The notes: generated from the letters alone by a model not told the origin. 64,000 nt of DNA from an uncultured bacterium (GCA_905214525.1 CAJMMN010000007.1:17164-81163); one strand, 5' to 3'. Positions 33,904-44,154 are shown, counted from the stretch's first letter. Numbers and translations: made by a program.

Positions 33904-36648
33904 GTGGCAGACGATATCAACAATAACGAGGGCATGGGCGAGGCCGGCGACGCCGGCATGCCCGACGATCTGAGGCGCCTGCTTGCCCGTGCTGAGCAGG
34001 GCGAGGACGGCGATCCGGACGCCTATAACCCCGATGCCGATGATGACGAGGAAGAGGACGACGGTGAGCTCGAGGAGAGCTTTGGCGAAGTCGACCGTGG
34101 CGCCTCGGCCGGCGAGGATATCAATGGCGGCCAGCTCCAGATTTCGGAGTTCGGTCGCGAGATGAAGCAGTCGTTTATCGAGTATTCGATGTCGGTCATC
34201 ACGGCGCGCGCCCTGCCGGACGTGCGCGACGGCCTAAAGCCGGTGCACCGCCGCATCCTGTACGCGATGAACGAGAGCGGCATCTACCCCAACCGTCCGC
34301 ACAAGAAGTCGGCCTGGACGGTCGGCGAAGTTATCGGTAAGTACCACCCGCATGGCGACTTCGCGGTCTACGAGGCCATGGTCCGCCTGGCGCAGTGGTT
34401 CTCCATGCGCACGCCGCTCATCGACGGTCACGGCAACTTCGGCAACATCGACGGCGACGGCGCGGCAGCCATGCGTTACACCGAGAGCCGCCTGGCAAAG
34501 CCCGCCATGGAGCTGCTGCGTGACCTGCAGAAGGATACCGTCGACTGGCAGCCCAACTACGACGAATCACTCGCCGAGCCCGTGGCGCTGCCTGCGCGCT
34601 TCCCCAACCTGCTGGTCAACGGCAGCCAGGGCATCGCCGTCGGCATGGCCACCAACATCGCCCCGCACAACCTCACCGAGGCGATCAAGGCCACCTGCTA
34701 CCTGATCGACAACCCCGAAGCCACCGTCGACGAGCTCATGCAGATCATGCCCGGTCCGGACTTCCCCACCGGCGCCATCATCATGGGCAGCGCCGGCATT
34801 AAGCAGAGCTACGAGACCGGCCGCGGCTCCATTACCGTGCGCGCCAAGGCTCACGTGGAGTCCACCAAGACCGGCCGCAGCCGCCTGGTCTTTACCGAGA
34901 TCCCCTACATGGTCAACAAGGGCACCCTGCAGGAGAAGATCGCCCAGCTCGTCAACGACAAGCGCATCGAGGGCATCTCGGATATGCGCGATGAGTCCAA
35001 CCAGAAGGGCATCCGTCTGGTCATCGAGCTCAAGAAGGGCGTCATCCCGCAGGTCGTGCTCAACAACCTGTACAAGTACACCTCGCTGCAGACGACCTTT
35101 GGCGCCAACAACCTGGCGCTTGTCAACGGCGTTCCCAAATGCCTGAGTCTGCGCGAGATGCTGCAGCACTACATCGACCACCAGGTCGACGTCGTCACCC
35201 GCCGCACCCGCTTCGACCTTAAGAAGGCCCAGGCCCGCGCGCATATCCTTGAGGGCTACCTGATGGCCCTTGACCATATCGACGAGGTCATCAGCATCAT
35301 CCGCTCCTCGCAGACCGACTCCGAGGCCAGCAGCCGCCTGATCGAGCGCTTTGGCTTTACGCCCGAGCAGACCACGGCCATCCTCGAGATGAAGCTGCGC
35401 CGCCTGACCGGCCTGGAGCGCGACAAGATCCAGGAAGAGCTGGACGGCCTGCGCCGCGCCATCGCCTACTACGAGGACCTGCTGGCGCACGAGGAGAAGA
35501 TCCTGGGCGTCATTAAGGAAGAGATGCGCGAGATCTCCAAGAAGTTCGGCGATAAGCGCCGCACCGAGATCAGCCATGTCGAGAAGGACCTGGACGTCGA
35601 GGACCTCATTGCCGATGAGGACATGGTCGTGACCATCACCCACACCGGCTATGTCAAGCGCATCCCGGTGGCCGCCTACCGCGCCCAGAAGCGCGGCGGC
35701 AAGGGCGTGTCGGGCGTCAACCTCAAAGAGGACGACGTCATCGACGAGATGTTCATCGCGTCCACGCACGAGTACGTGCTGTTCTTCTCGAGCAAGGGTA
35801 AGGTCTATCGCCTGAAGGTGCACGAGCTGCCGGTGGGTACGCGCCAGGCGCGCGGTACCGCAATCGTCAACCTGCTGCCCTTCGAGGAGGGCGAGAAGAT
35901 CGCGAGCGTCATCAGCTGCCGCGAGTTCCCTGCCGACGAGTACCTGATGTTTGCCACCAAGAGCGGCATGGTCAAGAAGACCGTAATGAGCGCATATGAC
36001 CGCAGCCGCCGCGACGGCCTGATCGCTATCAACCTGCGTGACGACGACGCGCTGCTGAACGTGCGCCGCGTGCGCGAGGGCGACAAGATTATCCTGGCCA
36101 CCACCGCGGGCAAGGCGATCATGTTCTCCGAGGAGCAGGTGCGCGCCACCGGCCGCGATACTAGCGGCGTTCGCGGTATCGGTATGAAGGACGGCGTGAG
36201 CGTTCTGGGCATGGAAGTCACTAACGGCAACGGCGATCTATTCGTCATCACCGAGCGCGGCTACGGCAAGCGCACGCCGGTCGCGGACTACCCGGAGCAG
36301 AATCGCGGCGGCCAGGGCGTCTACACCATCCAAATGACCGAGCGTAAGGGCAACCTCGCGGCCATGAAGACGGTGGGCCCGCAGCACGAGTTGTTCATCG
36401 TGACGGAGGGCGCGACGGTCATTCGCGTCAAGACCGATGAGATTAGCCAGACTGGTCGCGCTACCCAGGGCGTCAAGATGATGACCGTCGACGACAACGA
36501 CCGCGTATGCGCCGTCGCCCGCATGACGGCCGCCAAGGAGAAGCCCGAAGGCGAGGACGTCGAGGGTGAGGGCGTAGCCGATGCCGAAAAAGCCCCCGTC
36601 GACCTAGGCGACGGAAACGAAGTGCCGCAGGATCTCCTAGACGAGTAA
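33904..36648 (+). CDS. gyrA: DNA gyrase subunit A, with acidic N-terminal extension
   Basis: Breakage-reunion subunit. 914 residues from GTG 33904 with GAGGAGG upstream. About 70 residues of acidic, disordered sequence (DADDDEEEDDGELEE) precede the normal GyrA start at ISEFGREMKQSFIEYSM. Catalytic Tyr192 lies in AAMRYTESRL. The quinolone region reads HPHGDFAVYEAM: Phe153 stands where E. coli has Ser83 and Glu157 where it has Asp87. The C-terminal pinwheel carries the GyrA box QKRGGKG, and the protein ends in an acidic tail. Confidence 0.97.
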   Translation: MADDINNNEGMGEAGDAGMPDDLRRLLARAEQGEDGDPDAYNPDADDDEEEDDGELEESFGEVDRGASAGEDINGGQLQISEFGREMKQSFIEYSMSVITARALPDVRDGLKPVHRRILYAMNESGIYPNRPHKKSAWTVGEVIGKYHPHGDFAVYEAMVRLAQWFSMRTPLIDGHGNFGNIDGDGAAAMRYTESRLAKPAMELLRDLQKDTVDWQPNYDESLAEPVALPARFPNLLVNGSQGIAVGMATNIAPHNLTEAIKATCYLIDNPEATVDELMQIMPGPDFPTGAIIMGSAGIKQSYETGRGSITVRAKAHVESTKTGRSRLVFTEIPYMVNKGTLQEKIAQLVNDKRIEGISDMRDESNQKGIRLVIELKKGVIPQVVLNNLYKYTSLQTTFGANNLALVNGVPKCLSLREMLQHYIDHQVDVVTRRTRFDLKKAQARAHILEGYLMALDHIDEVISIIRSSQTDSEASSRLIERFGFTPEQTTAILEMKLRRLTGLERDKIQEELDGLRRAIAYYEDLLAHEEKILGVIKEEMREISKKFGDKRRTEISHVEKDLDVEDLIADEDMVVTITHTGYVKRIPVAAYRAQKRGGKGVSGVNLKEDDVIDEMFIASTHEYVLFFSSKGKVYRLKVHELPVGTRQARGTAIVNLLPFEEGEKIASVISCREFPADEYLMFATKSGMVKKTVMSAYDRSRRDGLIAINLRDDDALLNVRRVREGDKIILATTAGKAIMFSEEQVRATGRDTSGVRGIGMKDGVSVLGMEVTNGNGDLFVITERGYGKRTPVADYPEQNRGGQGVYTIQMTERKGNLAAMKTVGPQHELFIVTEGATVIRVKTDEISQTGRATQGVKMMTVDDNDRVCAVARMTAAKEKPEGEDVEGEGVADAEKAPVDLGDGNEVPQDLLDE

Positions 36649-36687
36649 GTAGCCCTCTCTGGTAAAACCATCAGACCCCATATATCG

Positions 36688-36720
36688 GCGGTCGGCGCAC
36701 TGCGCGCCGACCGCTTTTTT
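36688..36720 (+). terminator. Terminator of gyrBA
   Basis: An 11-bp stem, GCGGTCGGCGC / GCGCCGACCGC, with a 5-nt loop and T6, 40 bp after the gyrA stop. Confidence 0.9.
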
Positions 36721-36736
36721 GTCAATCTTGGAACCT

Positions 36737-36872
36737 GTGTCTGGAGGGCGGGCGAGATGGGTTAGGTTTGTCGCGAGTTCCGCACGCAAAGAAGGCCACT
36801 TAATGTGGCCTTCGTCTTGCGCGGGACTGCCCGAGCAGCAAACCTAACCCATCTCGCCCGCCCGCCAGACAC
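36737..36872. repeat. Long palindrome, 33-nt arms
   Basis: Left arm 36737-36769 and right arm 36840-36872 are inverted copies with one mismatch (core AACCTAACCCATCTCGCCCG). Inside lies a second perfect hairpin, GAAGGCCAC (36791-36799) / GTGGCCTTC (36805-36813), with partly pairing sequence between. The whole 136 bp could fold into one long stem. No coding frame fits it. Other long palindromes are at 51898 and 59830. Confidence 0.75.
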
Positions 36873-36897
36873 GCCCCAAAGATTTTCAAAAAAGTTG

Positions 36898-36927
36898 TTG
36901 ACGCGCGCGTAACGACTCGTCTAATAT
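36898..36927 (+). promoter_or_regulatory. Promoter of the tRNA-Ile/Ala cluster
   Basis: -35 TTGACG (36898-36903) and -10 TAATAT (36922-36927) with an 18-nt spacer, 14 nt before the first tRNA. Confidence 0.8.
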
Positions 36928-36941
36928 ATCCCTTGCGCGAT

Positions 36942-37015
36942 GGACCTGTAGCTCAGTTGGTTAGAGCGTCCGGCTGATAACCGGGAGGTCACAAGTTCGA
37001 ATCTTGTCAGGTCCA
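36942..37015 (+). tRNA. tRNA-Ile (GAT), copy 1
   Basis: 74-nt cloverleaf: acceptor GGACCTG / CAGGTCC, anticodon loop CTGATAA (GAT), T-loop GTTCGAATC; CCA encoded at 37016-37018. Confidence 0.96.
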
Positions 37016-37029
37016 CCACTTTCTTTCGC

Positions 37030-37074
37030 AATAAACACCCCAGCGAGAGCCGAGTCGCCGCTGGGGTGTTTATT
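37030..37074. terminator. Terminator-like hairpin between tRNA-Ile and tRNA-Ala
   Basis: A 16-bp stem, AATAAACACCCCAGCG (37030-37045) / CGCTGGGGTGTTTATT (37059-37074), with A- and T-rich flanks. It would stop, or process, the transcript between the two tRNAs. Confidence 0.65.
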
Positions 37075-37085
37075 ACTGTCTCCGT

Positions 37086-37158
37086 GGGGGTTTAGCTCAG
37101 CTGGGAGAGCGCGGGCTTTGCAAGCCTGAGGTCAGGGGTTCGATCCCCCTAACCTCCA
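37086..37158 (+). tRNA. tRNA-Ala (TGC)
   Basis: 73-nt cloverleaf: acceptor GGGGGTT / AACCTCC with the G3:U70 wobble that identifies alanine tRNAs, anticodon loop TTTGCAA (TGC); CCA encoded at 37159-37161. Confidence 0.96.
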
Positions 37159-37165
37159 CCATGAT

Positions 37166-37239
37166 GGACCTGTAGCTCAGTTGGTTAGAGCGTCCGGCTG
37201 ATAACCGGGAGGTCACAAGTTCGAATCTTGTCAGGTCCA
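37166..37239 (+). tRNA. tRNA-Ile (GAT), copy 2
   Basis: Identical in sequence to copy 1 at 36942; CCA encoded at 37240-37242. Only 7 nt separate it from the tRNA-Ala CCA end and this tRNA's first base falls in the repeated ATGATGG context. Confidence 0.96.
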
Positions 37240-37255
37240 CCATCAAAACTGTGAA

Positions 37256-37286
37256 GAGCCTCGAGGGTTTCCTCGGGGCTTTTTTC
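37256..37286 (+). terminator. Terminator of the tRNA cluster
   Basis: Stem AGCCTCGAGG / CCTCGGGGCT (one G-T wobble) followed by a run of Ts. Confidence 0.85.
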
Positions 37287-37338
37287 TTACCTGCTGGAGT
37301 AGTCAAAAGAGCCCCGTCCCAAAAAGACTACTTTGATT

Positions 37339-37368
37339 TTGTGTGCTGTGCGAAAGTTTGGGTAGTAT
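37339..37368 (+). promoter_or_regulatory. Candidate promoter of the bifunctional-nuclease gene
   Basis: TTGTGT (37339-37344) and TAGTAT (37363-37368) with an 18-nt spacer, 57 nt before the ATG. The match is moderate. A flanking inverted pair, AGTAGTC near 37299 and GACTACT near 37326, lies just upstream. Confidence 0.45.
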
Positions 37369-37424
37369 AGCTATTCAATGCGGCGGGCTGCCGCGTGTTA
37401 ACCGCTACGTACCGGAGGTGTTCC

Positions 37425-37925
37425 ATGGTTCGTGTCGACATAGAGACCATCGTCATGGCCGCCGGTCCCGTGCCATCGCTTATCGTGCTTCGTGAGCGCA
37501 GCAGCAAATCGGACTCGCCCGCGCCGCTGCGTTCCCTTTCCATTCAGACTGGTTCGTTTGAAGCTGCTGCCATCAGCCGCGGCATCGATAGCGGCCGCGC
37601 CGAGCGCCCGATTACCCATGACCTGCTGCTCGATACCGTTGACGCCCTGGGTGCCAAACTCGAGCGCATCGAGATCGTTCGCGCCGAGCCGCCGGTGTTC
37701 TACGCGACGATCGTCGTACTGGTCGATGGCGAGGAGCGCAAGATCGACGCCCGCCCCAGTGACGCCATTGCCCTTGCCGTGCGCAGCAATGCTCCCATGT
37801 TTGTGGAGGACGACATCATGAATCGCTTGGGCACTGTTTCTACCCACGCCGAGGATGTCGACGACGAGCAGGAGTTCGAGAAGTTCGACGAGTTCGTCCA
37901 TACGCTCTCCCCCGATGACTTCTAA
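37425..37925 (+). CDS. Bifunctional nuclease family protein (DUF151)
   Basis: 166 residues. The core (about 30-145) is DUF151/BFN: ITHDLLLDTVDALGAKLERIEIVRAEPPVFYATIVVLVDGEERKIDARPSDAIALAVRSNAPMFVED in fold order. Related plant and bacterial proteins have been linked to nuclease activity or redox-regulated signalling; the bacterial role is unsettled. ATG 37425 has GGAGGTG upstream; the frame extends 30 bases earlier without a site. Acidic C-terminus. Confidence 0.85.
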   Translation: MVRVDIETIVMAAGPVPSLIVLRERSSKSDSPAPLRSLSIQTGSFEAAAISRGIDSGRAERPITHDLLLDTVDALGAKLERIEIVRAEPPVFYATIVVLVDGEERKIDARPSDAIALAVRSNAPMFVEDDIMNRLGTVSTHAEDVDDEQEFEKFDEFVHTLSPDDF

Positions 37926-38315
37926 ATGCGGGGCGGCAGAGTTGCGGAGTGTTCGCTGATGGCCGGCGGTATGTCGGCTGAGGCGGCGGCCATTGCGCGC
38001 GAGGCCCAGATGCGCTCGGAGGCTTCTGAGGCGGCACGCATTGCCTATGTGACGCAGGCCCGCACGCTTCGCGAGCGCCGCGGCTCGTTTATCAAGATGG
38101 TTGTCGTCTCCGCCCTTGTCGCGGCTATCTGCTCGCGCCTTCGTGGTACAGTTGGTGCGCTTGGGTTTTCGATCTCTACGGGCCTCGTGATCTGGGGTGT
38201 GGTCGATGCGGTAATGCTGACCAACCAGATCAAGGTACTCGACAAGCGCGCGATGGATATGATGCGCGCCCGCGACGCTGCCGCCAAGATTGCTGCCGAG
38301 GCACAAGAACTGTAA
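37926..38315 (+). CDS. Small two-helix membrane protein, unknown
   Basis: Up to 129 residues with an Ala/Glu-rich helical N-terminus, two hydrophobic segments (about 57-72, FIKMVVVSALVAAICS, and 78-97, ALGFSISTGLVIWGVVDAVM) and a charged helical tail (DKRAMDMMRARDAAAKIAAEAQEL). The first ATG directly follows the previous stop; an ATG at 37959 with GGAGT upstream may be the real start. Probably cotranscribed with the DUF151 gene. No family recognised. Confidence 0.6.
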   Translation: MRGGRVAECSLMAGGMSAEAAAIAREAQMRSEASEAARIAYVTQARTLRERRGSFIKMVVVSALVAAICSRLRGTVGALGFSISTGLVIWGVVDAVMLTNQIKVLDKRAMDMMRARDAAAKIAAEAQEL

Positions 38316-38345
38316 CGACGCCGGACTCGATGGGAAGGTCTAAAG

Positions 38346-38795
38346 ATGGCACAGGATATGCAGGACGCCGCTAACGTCTCCGCCGAGCTCGACGCCATGG
38401 TGTGTGACCTGATTGGTGCGTTCTTGGACGACCTGGCCGCGGGCGAGAACCCGGGCGTGGTTGTGGCAATTGAGGACGCCGCTTCCAACCGTTATCTGGC
38501 CGCACTCGACGAAGATGGCGAAGAGGCGTGCCTCGAGGCGGCCACCAACTTTATCTCCGAGCATAAGATGGGTCTTAAGGACGAGGGTCTGGGCCGTATC
38601 GCCCGCTATGCCATTGGCTATACCGGCTGCGTCGAGATTGACGGAGGCTACCACGACGCTCTGCTCGTGAGCTTCTTTGAGACTACGCTCGAGAGCGGTT
38701 TTTCGGCATATGTGCTGTATGAGGGCATGGGCGCCGGCGATGGTTTTATGTGGAGCGACCCTGAACCTGCAGGTGAGGAAACCCCTCTCATCTAA
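38346..38795 (+). CDS. Conserved-looking soluble acidic protein, unknown
   Basis: 149 residues, strongly acidic, no signal peptide or membrane segment. GGAAGG lies eight bases before the ATG. The coding pattern and position between two genes on the same strand support it as real, but I recognise no domain. The following gap to typA (38796-38912) shows no gene. Confidence 0.6.
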   Translation: MAQDMQDAANVSAELDAMVCDLIGAFLDDLAAGENPGVVVAIEDAASNRYLAALDEDGEEACLEAATNFISEHKMGLKDEGLGRIARYAIGYTGCVEIDGGYHDALLVSFFETTLESGFSAYVLYEGMGAGDGFMWSDPEPAGEETPLI

Positions 38796-38912
38796 AATCG
38801 CTAAAATAAACGAGTTTTCGGTAAAAGGCTCAATATTCCCGCTGAGCGTTGTATCGCTGGGCGGGCCGCATACGCGTGCCGTTTGTATATGGATAGAAGA
38901 TAGGGGAACTAC

Positions 38913-40751
<1,839 letters not shown>

Positions 40752-40779
40752 GCGCTGGGGCTTATAACTGCCAATAAGA

Positions 40780-40815
40780 AAGGGCGTCGACCGCAATGGT
40801 CGGCGCCCTTTTTGG
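40780..40815 (+). terminator. Terminator of typA
   Basis: A 13-bp stem, AAGGGCGTCGACC / GGTCGGCGCCCTT (one wobble), with a 5-nt loop and T5. Confidence 0.85.
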
Positions 40816-40838
40816 TGCAATGGGATCAGGTTGCTTTG

Positions 40839-40875
40839 CGCCACCACAAAGGTGCCTGGCCCTTTTGTGGTGGTT
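40839..40875 (-). terminator. Hairpin after the bactofilin-like gene
   Basis: CCACCACAAA (40841-40850) pairs with TTTGTGGTGG (40864-40873), 6 bp past the stop of the leftward gene. No T-run follows, so a terminator role is uncertain. Confidence 0.4.
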
Positions 40876-40880
40876 GGCGG

Positions 40881-42026
40881 CTAGGCGGTGGGGAGTCCTG
40901 GCGTGTTAGCCGGCTGCTGCGGCTTGAGGTGGGCGTTGCGCCAGATGATCTGGATGGCGTAGCCGAGCGTGAAGACGAAGGCTACACCGCTGACAAAGTT
41001 GCCCATAAGAGGAAGTGCCGTGAGTGCGCCCGCGACGATACCGCCCACGGCGGCCATGGCGTAGCGGTTTTGGTTGTGTCCGACCATGCGCGCGACCGCG
41101 GTGCCCGTAAATGCCGCCGAGACCAAAGCGATGCCGATGACGCCGCACATGAGGGCGGCGGCGAGCGACAGGCCTGCAATCGAGATGATAAGCAGCAGCA
41201 CGGCGGGAGCGACGGCGACCGTGCCCAGAAGACCACTTACCCACAGCGGCATGGGACGCTGATGGAGCATGCCGGCAGCGCTGGCGGTTGCGCGTGGAAA
41301 GACAAGCTCAAGCAGGATGGCGACAAAGCAGGTGGAAAGCGCCGCGGCAACGATGCCGCCGATAATGTCGTTGGCCGTAGAGGTGTTCTCGTTCTCGGTC
41401 CGGTCGATCTTGAGAGCTCCGACCTGGGCGCCCTTGGCCCGCTCGGGGTCCTGTGAGACGTGGGCGTTCACCGTGCCGGTGATGCGGGCGTTTTTACCCA
41501 GGATGAGCTTGTCGGCCCAGACCTCAACATCGCCATCGACGGTGCCGTCGATGGTTACGGTGTCGCCGGCAAGCGCCGCCGATTTGGCGGAGCCGCGCAG
41601 GGCGACCGTTTCGCCTGCCGCGTAAAAACAGTTGGCGGTGCTGCCGGTGTTGAGCACGACGTGCTGGCCGGCCACCGTGACGCTGCCATCGATTGCGGTT
41701 TTGGCGATATCGATGGTGCGTGCCGCCAGACGAACGGCGCCGCCTACGGTGCAATCGCGAATCGACAGGTTCTCACCCGCCGCGATAATATCGCGGCCGA
41801 TGGAGGCGTCGTCTAGGTTGAGACTTTGGCCGGCCCAGTACAGGTCGCCTTCGATACCGGACGGAGTTGAGTCAACTTCGGTTGCGAGCACGTTTCCCGC
41901 GGTGTCGGTGCCGGCGAACGACACCGTGGGAAGTGCGGTGAGCGCGAGCGCAATCAGCGCGAATAGGATGGTGATGCGGGCCTGCGCTTTGTGGCGCCGG
42001 ATCGACGGTACTTGGTTGCAAGGCAT
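40881..42026 (-). CDS. Bactofilin-like (polymer-forming) domain fused to membrane helices
   Basis: 381 residues. After a basic stretch comes a signal-type helix (ARITILFALIALALTALPTVSFAG), then about 140 residues of short beta-helical repeats (GDLYWAGQSLNLDDASIGRDIIAAGENLSIRDCTVGGAVRLA..., DGTVDGDVEVWADKLILGKNARITG) like bactofilin/DUF583 domains, here predicted outside the membrane. The C-terminal third has about four transmembrane helices. ATG 42026 has GAAGGA upstream; the frame runs on to 42074. Function unknown; an envelope-structural role is a guess. Confidence 0.7.
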   Translation of the reverse strand: MPCNQVPSIRRHKAQARITILFALIALALTALPTVSFAGTDTAGNVLATEVDSTPSGIEGDLYWAGQSLNLDDASIGRDIIAAGENLSIRDCTVGGAVRLAARTIDIAKTAIDGSVTVAGQHVVLNTGSTANCFYAAGETVALRGSAKSAALAGDTVTIDGTVDGDVEVWADKLILGKNARITGTVNAHVSQDPERAKGAQVGALKIDRTENENTSTANDIIGGIVAAALSTCFVAILLELVFPRATASAAGMLHQRPMPLWVSGLLGTVAVAPAVLLLIISIAGLSLAAALMCGVIGIALVSAAFTGTAVARMVGHNQNRYAMAAVGGIVAGALTALPLMGNFVSGVAFVFTLGYAIQIIWRNAHLKPQQPANTPGLPTA

Positions 42027-42132
42027 AGTGAATCCTTCGTTAGATACTCGACAGGTATCTAACAGGGTACCCAACGCGCGGGCGCTCTAAAAGAATCTCT
42101 CGGTTGCATTTCGAGGGGTTGTGCTGTGCTAC

Positions 42133-42804
42133 CTACTTTTTACGGTGCAAAAAGCGCGCGATGTCTTCCTCGGTAGGGCTTTTAATGTCAAAGCGCAGTG
42201 ATAGCCAACGCAGCCCCATGGTCACCACAACGCATACGACCAGCGCGGCAACATTGCTCATGAGGCCGCTCATGACGAGGGCTACATAGCTTGCCGATCC
42301 GGCGATGGCCGCGATGGCATAGAAGTTGGTGCGTTGGAAAATGCCCGGGACCACGCCCATAAAGCCGTCGCGCAGCATGCCGCCGCCCACGGCGGTAAAG
42401 AAGCCCATCATGATACATACGGCGGGCGCAAATCCGTACACCAACGCCTTGTCCGCGCCGGTTGCTGCATAGATGCCGACCGAGATGATGTCGAGCAGGG
42501 GAATGAGTTTTTCGGGCTTATCGACGATTGCCGGGAAGATATAGATGATGGCGGCTGTGGCGATGGAGAGCGGTAGTGCCATGGGCTGGTTGAGGATGTA
42601 GACGTTGCCGACCTGGAGCGTCATATCGCGCAAAAGACCACCGCCCAGACCGCAGACCACCGCGAGCGCGACCGCGCCCACCAGGTCGAGCTTGTGCTCG
42701 CGAGCGACCAGCACGCCCGAGATCGATGCCGCGACAACGGCGAACATCTCGAGCCAAAATGGGATAGCGACCATGGCATCCGAGGCGTGTGAAGTAACAG
42801 TCAT
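42133..42804 (-). CDS. UPF0126/TRIC-type membrane protein (YadS/YicG family)
   Basis: 223 residues with two copies of the UPF0126 glycine-rich motif: GGLLRDM (in CGLGGGLLRDMTLQVG) and GGMLRDG (in AVGGGMLRDGFMGVVPGIF), in about seven membrane helices. Bacterial TRIC homologues act as cation channels; some relatives are proposed glycine transporters. ATG 42804 is used; a TTG at 42822 has a better AAAGGA site and may be the true start. The frame extends far upstream into the palindromic repeat, without homology. Confidence 0.85.
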   Translation of the reverse strand: MTVTSHASDAMVAIPFWLEMFAVVAASISGVLVAREHKLDLVGAVALAVVCGLGGGLLRDMTLQVGNVYILNQPMALPLSIATAAIIYIFPAIVDKPEKLIPLLDIISVGIYAATGADKALVYGFAPAVCIMMGFFTAVGGGMLRDGFMGVVPGIFQRTNFYAIAAIAGSASYVALVMSGLMSNVAALVVCVVVTMGLRWLSLRFDIKSPTEEDIARFLHRKK

Positions 42805-42952
42805 AGCGGCGACGACGGGCAAGATGAGGTCCTTTGATTCTCGGGTTTGAACAATGCCCGTACATAGTACATGGTTGGCGGCGATTGAGACCCTATTGCT
42901 CGGCAAACGGTAGGGACTGGGCGCGGGCGTGGCGTTACTGGAATGCCAGGGG

Positions 42953-43024
42953 TCCAAAACATGTACATCAGCCTCCAAAAACGACATTTTTCGACATCTT
43001 TGGAGGCTGACGTACATGTTTGGA
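42953..43024 (-). repeat. ~70-bp palindromic repeat, left copy
   Basis: An imperfect palindrome: ATGTACATCAGCCTCCAAA pairs with TTTGGAGGCTGACGTACAT around the centre at about 42990. Its reverse complement matches the copy at 44155-44224 at about 62 of 70 positions. The rest of 42805-43126 contains no gene. Confidence 0.8.
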
Positions 43025-43126
43025 TTGGGTTCACAGCATGAGTGAGTTGATTTACTCACATCCGGTATATTTCCCCACTTCAACGGACATAAGAGTTGGA
43101 TACCGGCTCAGAGCGAGAGGCCCTCA

Positions 43127-44134
43127 ATGGATACCCCTGTTCTCATTTCGCATAAAACCGCATGGCTTGTCCATCATGCACCCCAGAATTTGGTTCAGTC
43201 TCTTGCGCGGCACGACTACCAGATAGGCGCACAAGGCATCTCCACCCAGCAACGTGCTGCGCGCATACGACAGGCCCTTACCGACTGTGGCATTCCGTCC
43301 GATATGCTTAAGACTATCGATATCGCGGTTGTATTCGAATTTGAGCGAATTCGTACCAAAGGCGTCGTTTGCCACATTCTTGGACAAAATCTTCCCTACG
43401 AGCATATTAACGAGTTGACGCCCGGAATCTTCATCACCGACGAAGCCTTCACCTTCGTGCTCGCTGCCGAGTGGATGGATAGGATCGAATATCTCGAATA
43501 TGGCTATGAAGTTTGCGGCGATTATCGCATGAGGCTCAATCCCGCCGACCCTTATACCGAGCAACCAGCCACCACCTCCAAGGATGAAATAACCGAACTG
43601 CTCGATCGGCACCCCGGCAAACCCGGTGCCACACGTGCACGGCTCGCGCTCAGGCACATCTACGATCACTCGGCCTCGCCTATGGAGACCGCTTCGGCAA
43701 TTGCCCTCTCGCTCCCAACAAGCGAAGGCGGCGTTGGCATTAGAGGTATCGAACTCAACAAACCGCTCGAGATCCCTCAACGTCTCTGGCATTGCGCCAA
43801 AGCTCGAACACTCAAAATCGATGCGCTCGTGACCTATAAGCGCAGGGAGCTCGGTATCGAATATAAGGGCGGTTTTCACGATGAGCTCGAGCGCAAGGGA
43901 GCAGATGCGGAGCGAGAGGCCGTTCTCTCCCAAATGGGATATCGAATCGTTACGCTCACTTCGGCTCAGTTCGGCCGCCAGCTCGCCTTTCACCGCGCCA
44001 TGAACAACATTCGTGAAGCACTCGGCATGCCTCGCTGTACCGACACCGGGTACCAGCGAGAGCAAAATGAACTACGCAAGGCGCTTATCCGCAACTGGAA
44101 AGGCATGCGAGACGAAGAGGCGCCTTCCGAATAG
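43127..44134 (+). CDS. AbiEi/DUF559-like protein with PD-(D/E)XK nuclease motif
   Basis: 335 residues. The C-terminal part (about 215-320) resembles DUF559/Vsr-like endonuclease folds: ID at Asp232, GIEYKG with Glu245 and Lys247, then ADAEREAVLSQMGYRIVTLTSAQF. The N-terminal part has an AbiEi/transcription-regulator-like layout (SPMETASAIALSLP near 184). Families of this type are called putative nucleases or AbiEi-like antitoxins in actinobacteria; its activity is unproven. It stands alone, with convergent copies of a 70-bp repeat on both sides. Confidence 0.7.
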   Translation: MDTPVLISHKTAWLVHHAPQNLVQSLARHDYQIGAQGISTQQRAARIRQALTDCGIPSDMLKTIDIAVVFEFERIRTKGVVCHILGQNLPYEHINELTPGIFITDEAFTFVLAAEWMDRIEYLEYGYEVCGDYRMRLNPADPYTEQPATTSKDEITELLDRHPGKPGATRARLALRHIYDHSASPMETASAIALSLPTSEGGVGIRGIELNKPLEIPQRLWHCAKARTLKIDALVTYKRRELGIEYKGGFHDELERKGADAEREAVLSQMGYRIVTLTSAQFGRQLAFHRAMNNIREALGMPRCTDTGYQREQNELRKALIRNWKGMRDEEAPSE

Positions 44135-44154
44135 TGCCACTCCCGTGAGCTCAA

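Noticed and set aside
36942..37242. rRNA operon remnant around the tRNA-Ile/Ala genes
   Set aside because: No 16S or 23S sequence is visible on either side; only tRNAs, hairpins and the promoter.
42953..43083. N-terminal extension of the UPF0126 gene to 43083
   Set aside because: The extra frame translates the palindromic repeat and has no membrane-protein homology; better starts are at 42804 or 42822.
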